Shown piece by piece: positions 12,301 through 19,167 of a stretch of 64,000 bases of DNA (position 1 is the stretch's first letter; each line of letters starts with the position of its first letter). Source of the DNA: Aliamphritea ceti. GTDB taxonomy: Bacteria; Pseudomonadota; Gammaproteobacteria; Pseudomonadales; Balneatricaceae. A program made the position numbers and the translations under genes. The notes under the pieces were generated by a model that was not told the origin of the DNA, searched no databases, and was given only the letters and a program-made list of their open reading frames with translations. The stretch is from positions 1,612,001 to 1,676,000 of the forward strand of contig NZ_AP025282.1 of NCBI RefSeq assembly GCF_024347215.1. Direction: 5' to 3'.

Positions 12301-13185
12301 GAGCTGCAGTTAAATGCTGCTAAAACCCGTCTCGAACAGGCCAGTCAGCAATTAGCCACGCTGTTACCTGATGAAGATTCTATAGATGACTCTTTAAACA
12401 GTTCTGCTGAAGGCTCTTTAGACAATTCTGTTGAAGGCTCTTTAAACAGCTTTGAAGATGCGTATCAGCCAGCAGCAACTGCCGAACAGCTAGCTGAACA
12501 GCTGGAGCAGCTGCAGAATCAGCACCGTGATGTAATCGAACAACAGGGGAAGAACAGCCACCGACTGGAAGACGATCTGCGTAAACGGTCTGAGCAGACT
12601 CAGTTACTGGCAGATATTGAACAGTGTGAAGCCGACTATGAAGATATCGGCTATCTGACCAGCCTGATTGGCTCTCAGAAAGGCGATAAATTCCGCAAGT
12701 TTGCCCAGAGCCTGACGCTGGAACACTTAGTACATCTGGCAAATAATCAGCTGCACCGTTTGCATGGTCGCTATCAGTTAAAACCTAAACAGGATCAGGC
12801 CGAAGCACTGGAGCTTCAGGTAGTCGATACCTGGCAGGGCGATGCCGTACGGGATACCAAGACCCTCTCCGGTGGCGAAAGCTTCCTGGTGAGTCTGGCA
12901 CTGGCACTGGCGTTATCCGATCTGGTCAGCCAGAAAACCAGCATCGACTCCCTGTTCCTTGATGAAGGCTTCGGCACACTAGACAGTGCCACCCTCGACA
13001 TTGCACTGGACGCACTGGATAACTTAAATGCCAGCGGCAAAATGATTGGCGTTATCAGCCACGTAGCCGCCCTGAAAGAACGGGTGCCGGTACAGATCCG
13101 AGTCAGAAAAACCAGCGGCGTAGGCATCAGTAAACTGGATGACCGGTTTGCCTGTGCGGATGAGGTGCTGGAAGAAACGGCTTAA
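9349..13185 (+). CDS. sbcC: SbcC ATPase subunit of the SbcCD nuclease
   Basis: 1278 residues (E. coli SbcC is ~1050). Rad50/SMC-like layout: Walker A GATGAGKT (37-44) near the N-terminus, a very long glutamine-rich coiled coil, zinc hook CPLC (Cys604 and Cys607) at the midpoint, a second coil, ABC signature LSGGESFLVSLALAL and Walker B SLFLDEGFGTLD near the C-terminus. It uses ATP to hold DNA and gate SbcD. It is translationally close to sbcD (12-bp gap), so the two form an operon. The coil is unusually rich in Gln. A Ser/Asn/Gly/Glu patch with three 8-residue repeats interrupts the second coil near residues 1014-1036. Confidence 0.95.
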   Translation: MKILSLRLKNLNSLQGEWKLDFTQSPFVDNGLFAIIGATGAGKTTLLDAICLALYHRTPRLNNFSKNSNEMMTRGCAECLAEVEFEVRGQGYRAFWSQRRSRDSVSGNLQDAKVELARISDGKILASQVNKKLKQTEELTGLDFSRFTKSMMLSQGQFAAFLNADANDRAELLEELTGTEIYGKISERVYDKHKESKTHLDKLRAGLAAYSLLSPEETEELQTMTAQLQQQSSELDQQAKQAQQALHKQQQLANAQAQVDAAQQELQNCEQQQQANSADFERLNRAQPAEKLRQPLQQLHQRREQQSQARQQQTELQERTDTLQAEQQKAEQLKLSTEQQSQAAQEEQQTLDTLLAEKVIPLDEKIKALQEQQAAKKAEQTQASEQLQALTAASEQQQQLTQCLNREAELNSQLEKINTVTPRMANLAEQLSGWKVQFESLQRLHKETANAADTLRNGQQQLTTSQQKQESLKAELLQMEQKLVASDTDIANRQQQIAELPVSLDEAAQQQEEQRFNQLYQARVEMDSLTANWLQGQQRQQEGLTADATRQQQLEQLNNQREEFRQQYATHNQTYKDLKTLLEQERKIADLTQLREQLEADQPCPLCGSKEHPLVSEYQSLNVPETRQRFDAVEQELEKVKQQGMNVAGEIKLFTTQQQDWQTQLQQLQAEQQASEQRWQDICQQLATQLQVQLQHPLQIGDQPALQQFHSDIQAQQEAFQRVRQQVTQLQQQLTELQKQRLQTDERSQGLRQQQQQVVEFLNTQTAEVQRLEASRKEYLANAEQTVNELTAAITRQTLPVPDLHDAEVCESWLMQQETLVADWQSCRDQLQQLQLQIKQLQEAMAEQLSQQQQLEQKVKDLQAEAVTTDAGLQELQASRKEVFAEADTGAARQQAAEKTTLARQTAEQAQLQYQQLHSQLQQLSGQLSELSSRTQQQQAELEATEQNWLTQLSESAFSDETELLAALLGPQEQARLSDLQRELELQLNAAKTRLEQASQQLATLLPDEDSIDDSLNSSAEGSLDNSVEGSLNSFEDAYQPAATAEQLAEQLEQLQNQHRDVIEQQGKNSHRLEDDLRKRSEQTQLLADIEQCEADYEDIGYLTSLIGSQKGDKFRKFAQSLTLEHLVHLANNQLHRLHGRYQLKPKQDQAEALELQVVDTWQGDAVRDTKTLSGGESFLVSLALALALSDLVSQKTSIDSLFLDEGFGTLDSATLDIALDALDNLNASGKMIGVISHVAALKERVPVQIRVRKTSGVGISKLDDRFACADEVLEETA
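12388..12456 (+). repeat. 24-bp in-frame tandem repeat in sbcC
   Basis: Units start at 12388, 12412 and 12436 (first bases GACTCTTTAAACAG, GGCTCTTTAGACAA, GGCTCTTTAAACAG) and encode (D/G)SLxNSxxE-type octapeptides. They break the Gln-rich heptad pattern of the second coiled coil. Confidence 0.7.
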
Positions 13186-13373
13186 GTTGTATTAGGGATG
13201 TTATACGGGTAAATAGAAAGATAGTTATAAGAGCAGTTTGTGTTTAGTTACTGCTGCTTGAGTATTCGTATGATTATGGAAGATGAGTGTATCTTGCAAG
13301 CTTGTAAAGCTTAACAGATCTTTAACCTTGTATGGGCACAGTAATAAATTGTTAAGTTTCCAATGGAGAGCAG

Positions 13374-13781
13374 ATGAAATACCGGAATTTGATTTTATCC
13401 TTTCTATTTTTTACTTCTTTCGCAATAGCGCAGGAAGACTCTACTAAGGGTACTGACCTAGAAAAACTCTTTGTTTCCAAAGCTGCTTCATACTTTTGCT
13501 ATGGCAATAAAAACTTCTTGCCCTGTATAAACAGGGATGTTGAACTGAGGTCAGAATCATGTATAGCGTATGTAATTCGTAGCTCAAAGGCTTGTGCTGA
13601 CCAGCATATATATGGGGCGAATCTATCCAATCCAGATGCAGTTGAGAACATTGGAGTTGCCTATACGCAGTGCTCAATGCTAGAGATGCTAGAAGTTGAG
13701 GGTAAAACCTATGGAAATTTTGAGCAGTGTTTCAATAGTAATTACAGTGAATCGAATGTGCATCAAACACTTAACAAGTAG
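13374..13781 (+). CDS. Hypothetical small secreted cysteine-containing protein
   Basis: 135 residues, not recognised. A clear signal peptide (MKYRNLILSFLFFTSFAIA, cleavage before QED) predicts export. The mature part is ~116 residues with seven cysteines, suggesting a disulfide-bonded periplasmic protein. GGAG lies 8 nt before the ATG. Base composition is visibly more AT-rich than the sbcDC operon. A hairpin with attC-like boxes overlaps its stop codon, so it could be an integron-type cassette gene; this is inference. No function is assigned. Confidence 0.65.
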   Translation: MKYRNLILSFLFFTSFAIAQEDSTKGTDLEKLFVSKAASYFCYGNKNFLPCINRDVELRSESCIAYVIRSSKACADQHIYGANLSNPDAVENIGVAYTQCSMLEMLEVEGKTYGNFEQCFNSNYSESNVHQTLNK

Positions 13782-13839
13782 CTGAATAGGAAAAAATACT
13801 CGCTGGGCTCCCATTTTTCCAGTGAGCTAGGCGTTAGAT
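13769..13839 (+). other. attC-like recombination site (integron cassette boundary candidate)
   Basis: The left box ACTTAAC at 13769 fits RYYYAAC (R'') and the right box GTTAGAT at 13833 fits GTTRRRY (R'). Next to them, TAGCT (13779) pairs with AGCTA (13825), leaving 3-nt unpaired spacers AAG and GGC. Inside, GGAAAAA (13789) pairs with TTTTTCC, with one or more extra bases on the left arm and a ~15-nt terminal loop. This is the architecture of integron attC sites. No integrase gene lies in the window. Some box matches are expected by chance, so this is a candidate only. Confidence 0.42.
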
Positions 13840-13859
13840 CTCAGGAGTGAATGTAACTA

Positions 13860-14369
13860 ATGGAGCCCGATTATAGTCGATACAGTTTAGATGAACTATT
13901 TGACGTTCAGGACAGAATTGACTCTGAGAAATATCCTGAACGGTTCGCAAGAATAAAACAGCAAATTCTTAGCAAGCAAAGAGAGTCAGTTCAAAAAGTT
14001 AATGAACTATTCAATATGGAAGATGCAGGTGTCTCTTTTGTTATAAATAAAACAGATGAAGATGATTTTGAAGTTAAAGTAGCGATTACGTACAACTTTA
14101 TAACCTCGTATCAAAAAAACTGGCATAGCTTTGAGCTAAGCTCTAAAAAATTAAAATATTTAATAGAGTGCTTAACTGAAGGTATTGAGTCAAAACATGG
14201 TAGTACTAGTATTTTGCAAGCTAACCAGATGATTGTAAAAAGACGAAAAGTACCGGTTAAATTTTGCGAAGTTAGAATGTATCGTAGGTTTTTTATATTA
14301 GGGTTTAATATAGTACCTACTTCAATTTCAGGAAAAATAATTACGGGATTAAATAGAATTGAGATATAA
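13860..14369 (+). CDS. Hypothetical protein, possible integron-cassette gene
   Basis: 169 residues, function unknown. The N-terminus MEPDYSRYSLDELFDVQDRI with YPERF resembles a short N-terminal module seen in many small gammaproteobacterial orphan proteins (recognised from memory, family not named). The rest is mixed alpha/beta and rich in Lys, with a hydrophobic stretch near FFILGFNIVPTSI. The start ATG is 21 bp after the R'-like box of the attC candidate, with AGGAGTGA as ribosome site. The gene is AT-rich relative to its neighbours, consistent with acquisition. Confidence 0.6.
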   Translation: MEPDYSRYSLDELFDVQDRIDSEKYPERFARIKQQILSKQRESVQKVNELFNMEDAGVSFVINKTDEDDFEVKVAITYNFITSYQKNWHSFELSSKKLKYLIECLTEGIESKHGSTSILQANQMIVKRRKVPVKFCEVRMYRRFFILGFNIVPTSISGKIITGLNRIEI

Positions 14370-14468
14370 AAAACTACATTGAGTGGGGGCTGCTAACGGT
14401 TTACTCAGTTGCACTTTGCTACAGATTTTAGAAAACTATTATCAGCCCCTCGTTGTGGAAAAGAGTAA

Positions 14469-14570
14469 AGGGTCAGGTCTTTCGTTTTGCCTCTTTAGAA
14501 TATGGAATATCAGCAGGTACCTCTTTCCTCTTCTCGACCCATGCCTGAGCGTTATTGCACAGGTAGTAAC
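14469..14570 (+). repeat. Dispersed intergenic repeat, copy A
   Basis: Shares with copy B (18305-18425) the blocks CGTTTTGMCTCTTTAGAATA, TTTCAGYAG/ATCAGCAG, CCTCTT/CCCCTTCT and a terminal TAGTAACA. It lies upstream of selO in a 271-bp gap that shows no gene. Near the right end CCTG...CAGG can form a small stem. It is probably a non-autonomous repeat of the REP/MITE kind. Confidence 0.6.
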
Positions 14571-14640
14571 ATCTACAAAAACAACAAGCTCGTGCACAAA
14601 GTATTACAATGTATCTTTACGAGCCTCGGTATAAATAACT

Positions 14641-16443
14641 ATGAAAAACCAACTGTCCCAGAACACCTCCCCGACTATATCGACGCTCGATGACCTTGCG
14701 AAATTGGCAGATTATTCCCTCATGGACTCACTTAACTGTGATCCTGATGCCACGGAAAATGGTGCTGATTACCTGCCGCGACAAGTCTTTTCAGGCCATT
14801 ATGTCCCAGTTAATCCGACGCCAATTAAAGACCCGGAGTATGTAGCGCACAGCAACACCTTTTTTGCCGAGTTGGGCTTTGCCGACAGCTTGGCTGAGTC
14901 CGCCGACTTCATCCGCATGTTCTCCGGCGATATTTCTCAAACGCCAGAGCCAATGCGTAAGGTTGGCTGGGCGACTGGGTATGCACTTTCTATTTATGGC
15001 AATGAATATATCCGGCAGTGCCCGTTTCAAACCGGCAATGGTTATGGAGACGGCCGTGCAGTGTCTGTGCTTGAGGCGGTTATTAACGGACAGCGGTGGG
15101 AGATGCAGCTGAAAGGTGGTGGGCGCACGCCGTATTGTCGTGGTGCGGATGGTCGCGCTGTGTTGCGGTCCAGTATTCGTGAGTTTCTGGCTCAGGAGCA
15201 CATGCACGCATTGGGTGTACCTACGACACGGTCTTTGAGTTTGTATGTTTCAAAAACCGAAAAGGTAAAGCGCCCCTGGTATTCACCGGGATCACGTTCG
15301 GAAAATCCCGACATGCATATTGCTGAGGCTGTTGCTATCTCGACGCGTGTGGCACCGTCGTTTCTCCGTGTTGGCCAACTTGAACTTTTTGCCCGCCGTA
15401 CCCGTAACAACGAACACCCGACAGCGAGGGAAGAACTCGAAAAGATCGTCTTGCATTTGATTGAACGCGAGTATGCAGAGGTTATCGATAAGCAGCTTAC
15501 TACTCAGGAAAAAGTAGTATCGCTGGCGCGCGAGTTTCGTAGCCGTCTTACTGCTTTGGTGGCGAACTGGATTCGCGTCGGTTTTTGTCAGGGTAATTTC
15601 AACAGTGATAACTGCGCAGCCGGTGGCTTTACACTTGATTTCGGCCCTTTTGGCTTTTGCGATGTGTTCCATCCGCATTATCAACCCTGGACCGGTGGTG
15701 GTCAGCATTTCTCGTTCATGAATCAGACAAACGCAGCGCAGCGTAACTTCGAAAGTTTCTGTTCGGCGCTACGGCCGCTGCTGGTATCACATCAGGACTA
15801 TTTGCAGGAGCTGGAGGAGGTTCAAACCGAGTTTTCAACAGTCATGCATGGGCAAATGGAAAAGATGTGGGCTGCCAAATTGGGGCTGGACCTGAATATA
15901 GGCACATTAAATACAGAGTCTGACAAGGCTCTTTATAAGACTCTTTATGAGGAAGTGTTCAGTGAGCTGGGAGCACTTATGGTGCAAACACCTGTCGATT
16001 ACACGATTTTCTTCCGCGAACTCTCATCCATTCCCGATGATATAGAGCCACTCAGGAAAAGCTTCTACAACAGCTTATACAAAAATAAGGCGCAGGATGC
16101 AGAAGCCCAAGCGATGGATAGCCGCTGGACAGAGTGGCTCGCTAAGTGGAAAACGCTCCTCAATAGCACCATTGATGTGAATGGGGATTCGCCTCAGTTC
16201 ATTGAGGATATTTCCAGGCAGATGAAACTCATCAACCCAAAATACATTTTGCGTGAGTGGTTTCTTATGCCGGCTTATCAGCAGGCAACTGAGGGGAATT
16301 ATGCCCTGATTCATGAGTTGCAGGACGTGATGACACAGCCATATGCAGAGCAGTCGAAGGACGTGGAAGATAAATACTACAGATTGAAACCGCCAGAGTT
16401 CTTTGAGGTAGGTGGCGTGTCTCATCTTAGTTGTTCGTCGTGA
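14641..16443 (+). CDS. selO: Protein adenylyltransferase SelO (YdiU/UPF0061)
   Basis: 600 residues; closer in length to the long SelO type than to E. coli YdiU (~478). Pseudokinase-fold motifs are present: GYGDGRA (134-140), MQLKGGGRTPY (155-165), DGRAVLRSSIREFL (170-183), then NFNSDN and DFGPFGF near residues 320-340. The family transfers AMP from ATP to Ser/Thr/Tyr of target proteins in redox homeostasis. The protein ends LSCSS: Cys598 stands where eukaryotic SelO has selenocysteine, so this is the Cys form. No good ribosome site is visible before the ATG. Dispersed repeat A lies upstream. Confidence 0.92.
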   Translation: MKNQLSQNTSPTISTLDDLAKLADYSLMDSLNCDPDATENGADYLPRQVFSGHYVPVNPTPIKDPEYVAHSNTFFAELGFADSLAESADFIRMFSGDISQTPEPMRKVGWATGYALSIYGNEYIRQCPFQTGNGYGDGRAVSVLEAVINGQRWEMQLKGGGRTPYCRGADGRAVLRSSIREFLAQEHMHALGVPTTRSLSLYVSKTEKVKRPWYSPGSRSENPDMHIAEAVAISTRVAPSFLRVGQLELFARRTRNNEHPTAREELEKIVLHLIEREYAEVIDKQLTTQEKVVSLAREFRSRLTALVANWIRVGFCQGNFNSDNCAAGGFTLDFGPFGFCDVFHPHYQPWTGGGQHFSFMNQTNAAQRNFESFCSALRPLLVSHQDYLQELEEVQTEFSTVMHGQMEKMWAAKLGLDLNIGTLNTESDKALYKTLYEEVFSELGALMVQTPVDYTIFFRELSSIPDDIEPLRKSFYNSLYKNKAQDAEAQAMDSRWTEWLAKWKTLLNSTIDVNGDSPQFIEDISRQMKLINPKYILREWFLMPAYQQATEGNYALIHELQDVMTQPYAEQSKDVEDKYYRLKPPEFFEVGGVSHLSCSS

Positions 16444-16505
16444 TATTTCTCTCAGGAATACAGCGTTAGTCTTCGGTTTAGCACGCCGTTTACATTAGTC
16501 ATTAC

Positions 16506-17135
16506 GTGAATATAGGATCCACTATTGTGTCAGCAGACTCCCTTGTTGTACTTGATTTTGAAACCAGCGGAATGTCTCCCGATTATGGTGATCGGGCGAT
16601 TGAGATTGGTGCTGTGCGTTTAGAGAATGGCGTAGTTGTTGATGAATTTCAGGCATTGATGAATCCTGGTTTCAGAATAACGGGGTTCATAGAAGGTTTC
16701 ACCGGCATTACTAATCAGATGCTGGCGAAAGCGCCGAGCTGTGAAGAGGTGATGGCACAGTTTGCTGATTTTCTCGGTGATTCAAATCTGTTGGCCCATA
16801 ACGCCAGTTTTGATCAACGTTTTCTTGATCATGAATTGAAACTGATCAGGCGTGAATACGCAGGTGCGTTTTGCTGTTCTATGCTGGTTAGCCGTCGGGT
16901 GTTTCAGGCGGCACCTAATCATAAACTCGGCACACTGGTTGATTATGTTAATTTGCCTGTGGAAGGCCAGTTTCACCGTGCACTGTATGATGCCCAAATG
17001 ACGGCGGGTATCTGGCTGGCGATGCTGGCAAAAATTCGTGCGGATTATGGCTGTGGCACGATTAACTTTTCTACAATGCAAAAACTGAGTCGGGTCAGTA
17101 AGAAGCAAGTCGGAAAGTTTTTGGCAGCAATTTAA
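16506..17135 (+). CDS. DnaQ-like 3'-5' exonuclease (DEDDh family)
   Basis: 209 residues from a GTG start. Exonuclease motifs are complete: ExoI VLDFETSG (~15-22), ExoII HNASFDQRFLDHEL (~98-111) and ExoIII HRALYDAQMTAGIWL with the catalytic His of the DEDDh class. This is the epsilon-like nuclease domain without the polymerase-binding tail, so a stand-alone DNA or RNA trimming enzyme is likely rather than the replicative proofreader. It starts 62 bp after selO. A 15-bp tandem repeat begins right after its stop codon. Confidence 0.87.
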   Translation: MNIGSTIVSADSLVVLDFETSGMSPDYGDRAIEIGAVRLENGVVVDEFQALMNPGFRITGFIEGFTGITNQMLAKAPSCEEVMAQFADFLGDSNLLAHNASFDQRFLDHELKLIRREYAGAFCCSMLVSRRVFQAAPNHKLGTLVDYVNLPVEGQFHRALYDAQMTAGIWLAMLAKIRADYGCGTINFSTMQKLSRVSKKQVGKFLAAI

Positions 17136-17137
17136 GC

Positions 17138-17198
17138 GATAACCTTTTTAGGGATAATCTTTTTAGGGGGGGGGCCTTTTAGGGATTATCCCTTATAG
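17138..17198. repeat. 15-bp tandem repeat (4 copies) with a G9 run after the exonuclease gene
   Basis: Units start at 17138 (GATAACCTTTTTAGG), 17153 (GATAATCTTTTTAGG), 17168 and 17184 (GATTATCCCTTATAG), with spacings 15, 16 and 15. The third unit has a nine-G homopolymer at 17166-17174. The array begins three bases after the stop codon. The first and last units are partly complementary and could pair. Confidence 0.65.
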
Positions 17199-17203
17199 AG
17201 AGC

Positions 17204-17315
17204 TGGGGCCTAGAGAGAATGAACTCTCAGCGAGCAGCTTTTTCTTCTGTGTAGCAGAGCAGTGCAGCTAGCAACAGGTTAGCCTGATAAACTGTTTGGA
17301 AGGAGTGAGGGATTT
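17204..17315 (+). repeat. Dispersed intergenic repeat, copy C
   Basis: Aligns with copy B over ~80 bp: GAACTCTCAG/GAACTTTCAG, CTTTTTCTTCTGTG/CTTTTCCCCCTTCTGTG, GCAGCTAGCAACAGG/GCAGCTAGTAACAGG, then CTGATAAACTGTTTGGAAGG versus CTGAGAAACAGATTGAAGG. It lies upstream of the RIO kinase gene in the same orientation as copy B downstream of it. The rest of this 277-bp gap shows no gene. Confidence 0.65.
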
Positions 17316-17412
17316 GTCTTTTGCTCTTTCTCTGTATCTGTAACAATATACAGACAAAAAGAAAGATATGATCTTGTTACAGTAATAGCCAACCACTCAA
17401 ATCTGGTATTTC

Positions 17413-18270
17413 GTGAAAACCCCTAAACGCCTACAGCCTCTCGTCGACGACGGTTTAATTGATGAAGTTATCAGCCGCCTGATGAGCGGTAAAGAAGCCG
17501 ATATATTTATTGTCCGTTGTCGTGACAAGATTCGTTGCGCCAAAGTCTATAAAGACGCCGCTAAGCGAAGCTTTAAAAATGCCGCGCAATACCAAGAGGG
17601 ACGTAAAGTTCGTAGTGGTCGCCAGGCACGCGCCATGCAAAAACGGTCGAACTATGGCCGCCAGCAGCAAGAAGAGATTTGGCAAAATGCCGAAATTGAT
17701 GCGTTATCCCGTTTAGCCCATGCCCGTGTGCGAGTTCCCGAAACCTATGGTTGCGTTGACGGTGTATTGTTAATGGAATTAGTCACTGACGAAGCGGGTG
17801 ATGTTGCACCACGACTTGGCGATGTGACAATGTCAGAAGAGCAGGCGATTGAAGATCATACTCTGATGATGCATTACATCATGCTTATGCTTTGCGAGGG
17901 CATTGTGCATGGTGATTTATCAGAATTTAACGTATTGGTCGATGATTACGGCCCTGTAATTATCGACTTACCTCAAGCGGTTAATGCCGCTGCCAATAAC
18001 AGCGCGGAAGAAATGTTCGCTCGCGACGTCAACAATATGCGTCGTTATTATGGCGAATTTGCCCCTGCCTTATTACAGACTCAATATGCCAGGGAAATGT
18101 GGGCATTATTTGAAGCGGGTGATTTAACACCGGACTCAACTCTCAGCGGTGAGTTTCATGATGACAGCGACAGTGCAGATGTAGATATCGTGCTGGAAGA
18201 AATCAAAGCGGTGATGCAAGAAGAACTGGAACGAAAAGAGCGTATACGTGAAGCCGAAGAAGAGGCATGA
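17413..18270 (+). CDS. RIO1-family serine/threonine protein kinase
   Basis: 285 residues from a GTG start. Atypical RIO kinase signatures: Ser/Lys-rich ATP-binding region SGKEADIF (25-32) and CAKVYKD (42-48), catalytic loop VHGDLSEFNVLVD (165-177; Asp168 and Asn173) and metal-binding IIDLPQAVN (183-191, Asp185). The C-terminus is highly acidic and charged. RIO kinases act in ribosome maturation in eukaryotes and archaea; bacterial members are poorly understood. The gene is bracketed by two direct copies (C and B) of the dispersed repeat, suggesting it came or can move as a unit. Confidence 0.88.
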   Translation: MKTPKRLQPLVDDGLIDEVISRLMSGKEADIFIVRCRDKIRCAKVYKDAAKRSFKNAAQYQEGRKVRSGRQARAMQKRSNYGRQQQEEIWQNAEIDALSRLAHARVRVPETYGCVDGVLLMELVTDEAGDVAPRLGDVTMSEEQAIEDHTLMMHYIMLMLCEGIVHGDLSEFNVLVDDYGPVIIDLPQAVNAAANNSAEEMFARDVNNMRRYYGEFAPALLQTQYAREMWALFEAGDLTPDSTLSGEFHDDSDSADVDIVLEEIKAVMQEELERKERIREAEEEA

Positions 18271-18304
18271 TTTTAGAAGAAAGTAGAGTATGGGTCATAA
18301 TGTA

Positions 18305-18425
18305 TGGGCCGGCTCTTGCGTTTTGACTCTTTAGAATACGAACTTTCAGTAGCCACCTTTTCCCCCTTCTGTGCAGCTGAGCACCGCAGCTAGTAACAGG
18401 AAAAGCTGAGAAACAGATTGAAGGC
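18305..18425 (+). repeat. Dispersed intergenic repeat, copy B
   Basis: This copy overlaps both A (left part, CGTTTTGACTCTTTAGAATA) and C (right part, GCAGCTAGTAACAGG), so it defines the family over ~120 bp. AGCTG/CAGCT inside can form a short hairpin. The remaining part of the 440-bp gap (18426-18710) holds only a 7-bp hairpin, GCCGTTT/AAACGGC at 18460-18480, without a T-run; no gene is seen. Confidence 0.65.
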
Positions 18426-18710
18426 GCATAGCGGGTGATCAGCTACTTACTAATGCGCTGCCGTTTAAGCGTGAAACGGCAAAGCATCCGGCGTCCCTAA
18501 AACTAATAGCTTCATGATTTTTGGAGTCGGTTTCAAATCTAATTTATACCGTTATCTATAGGTATGAATTACATTATATATTCCGTCTGACCTCCCAAGG
18601 TTAATCAGAGTCACTGTTCGACTGACTAACTGGCGAAGCTGTGCTTCGATACAGGCTCTTAGCGACTATATTTATACACATCAAAGCAACCCGCTCCGCA
18701 AGGAGGGAAC

Positions 18711-19073
18711 ATGTTAGAAATGATGGATATAGGTATTAATAATGCCGTTGCGTTTACCATCTCCGGAAAAATCACCGAACAGGATATGACGCTGGTTCTT
18801 GATGCTTCTAAAGAAAAAATAGAGCGTTATGGCAGCATTGTGATTCTGGAGAAGATTGAGTCATTCAATGGCGTAGAGCTTGCAGCCATATTTGAAGAGT
18901 TCAGATATCTCCGGGAAGTGGGGATGTCTAATATGCGTAAAGTAGCGATTCTGACGGATAAGACCTGGATCGAACATATTGTCCGCATCGAAGATAAACT
19001 TTTTTCGGGGATTGATATGCAATGTTTCGCTATGGACGAAGAAACGGCAGCGGTTGAGTTTCTGAAGGCCTGA
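18711..19073 (+). CDS. SpoIIAA-like (STAS-fold) protein
   Basis: 120 residues, the whole length of the SpoIIAA-like family (Pfam PF11964 type). It shows the alternating strand/helix pattern with FTISGKITEQDM, an ILEKIESFNGVELAAIFEEF segment and AILTDKTWIEHIVRIEDKLF, characteristic of these small proteins. The family is thought to bind lipid-like or signalling ligands, with no settled function. AAGGAGGG 6-8 nt before the ATG is one of the strongest ribosome sites in the window. The gene is alone, convergent with bax1. Confidence 0.8.
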   Translation: MLEMMDIGINNAVAFTISGKITEQDMTLVLDASKEKIERYGSIVILEKIESFNGVELAAIFEEFRYLREVGMSNMRKVAILTDKTWIEHIVRIEDKLFSGIDMQCFAMDEETAAVEFLKA

Positions 19074-19128
19074 CTTCGGGTTTCTAAAAGTTATCAGGCC
19101 AGGATTTGATACCTTTTAATTCAGCTAT

Positions 19129-19167
19129 CAGTTCTCAATTCTCAATACTCAGTTTTCAGTTCTCAAC
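19129..19167. repeat. 7-bp tandem repeat (5.5 copies) spanning the bax1 stop codon
   Basis: CAGTTCT, CAATTCT, CAATACT, CAGTTTT, CAGTTCT and CAAC run head to tail from 19129. The last units contain the end of the bax1 gene (stop codon complement at 19156-19158), so the repeat overlaps coding sequence. Confidence 0.65.

Noticed and set aside
13309..13357. Second attC-like pair (GCTTAAC and GTTAAGT) before the gene at 13374
   Set aside because: Outer boxes fit, but only 49 bp long and the inner arms are not complementary; probably a simple inverted repeat.
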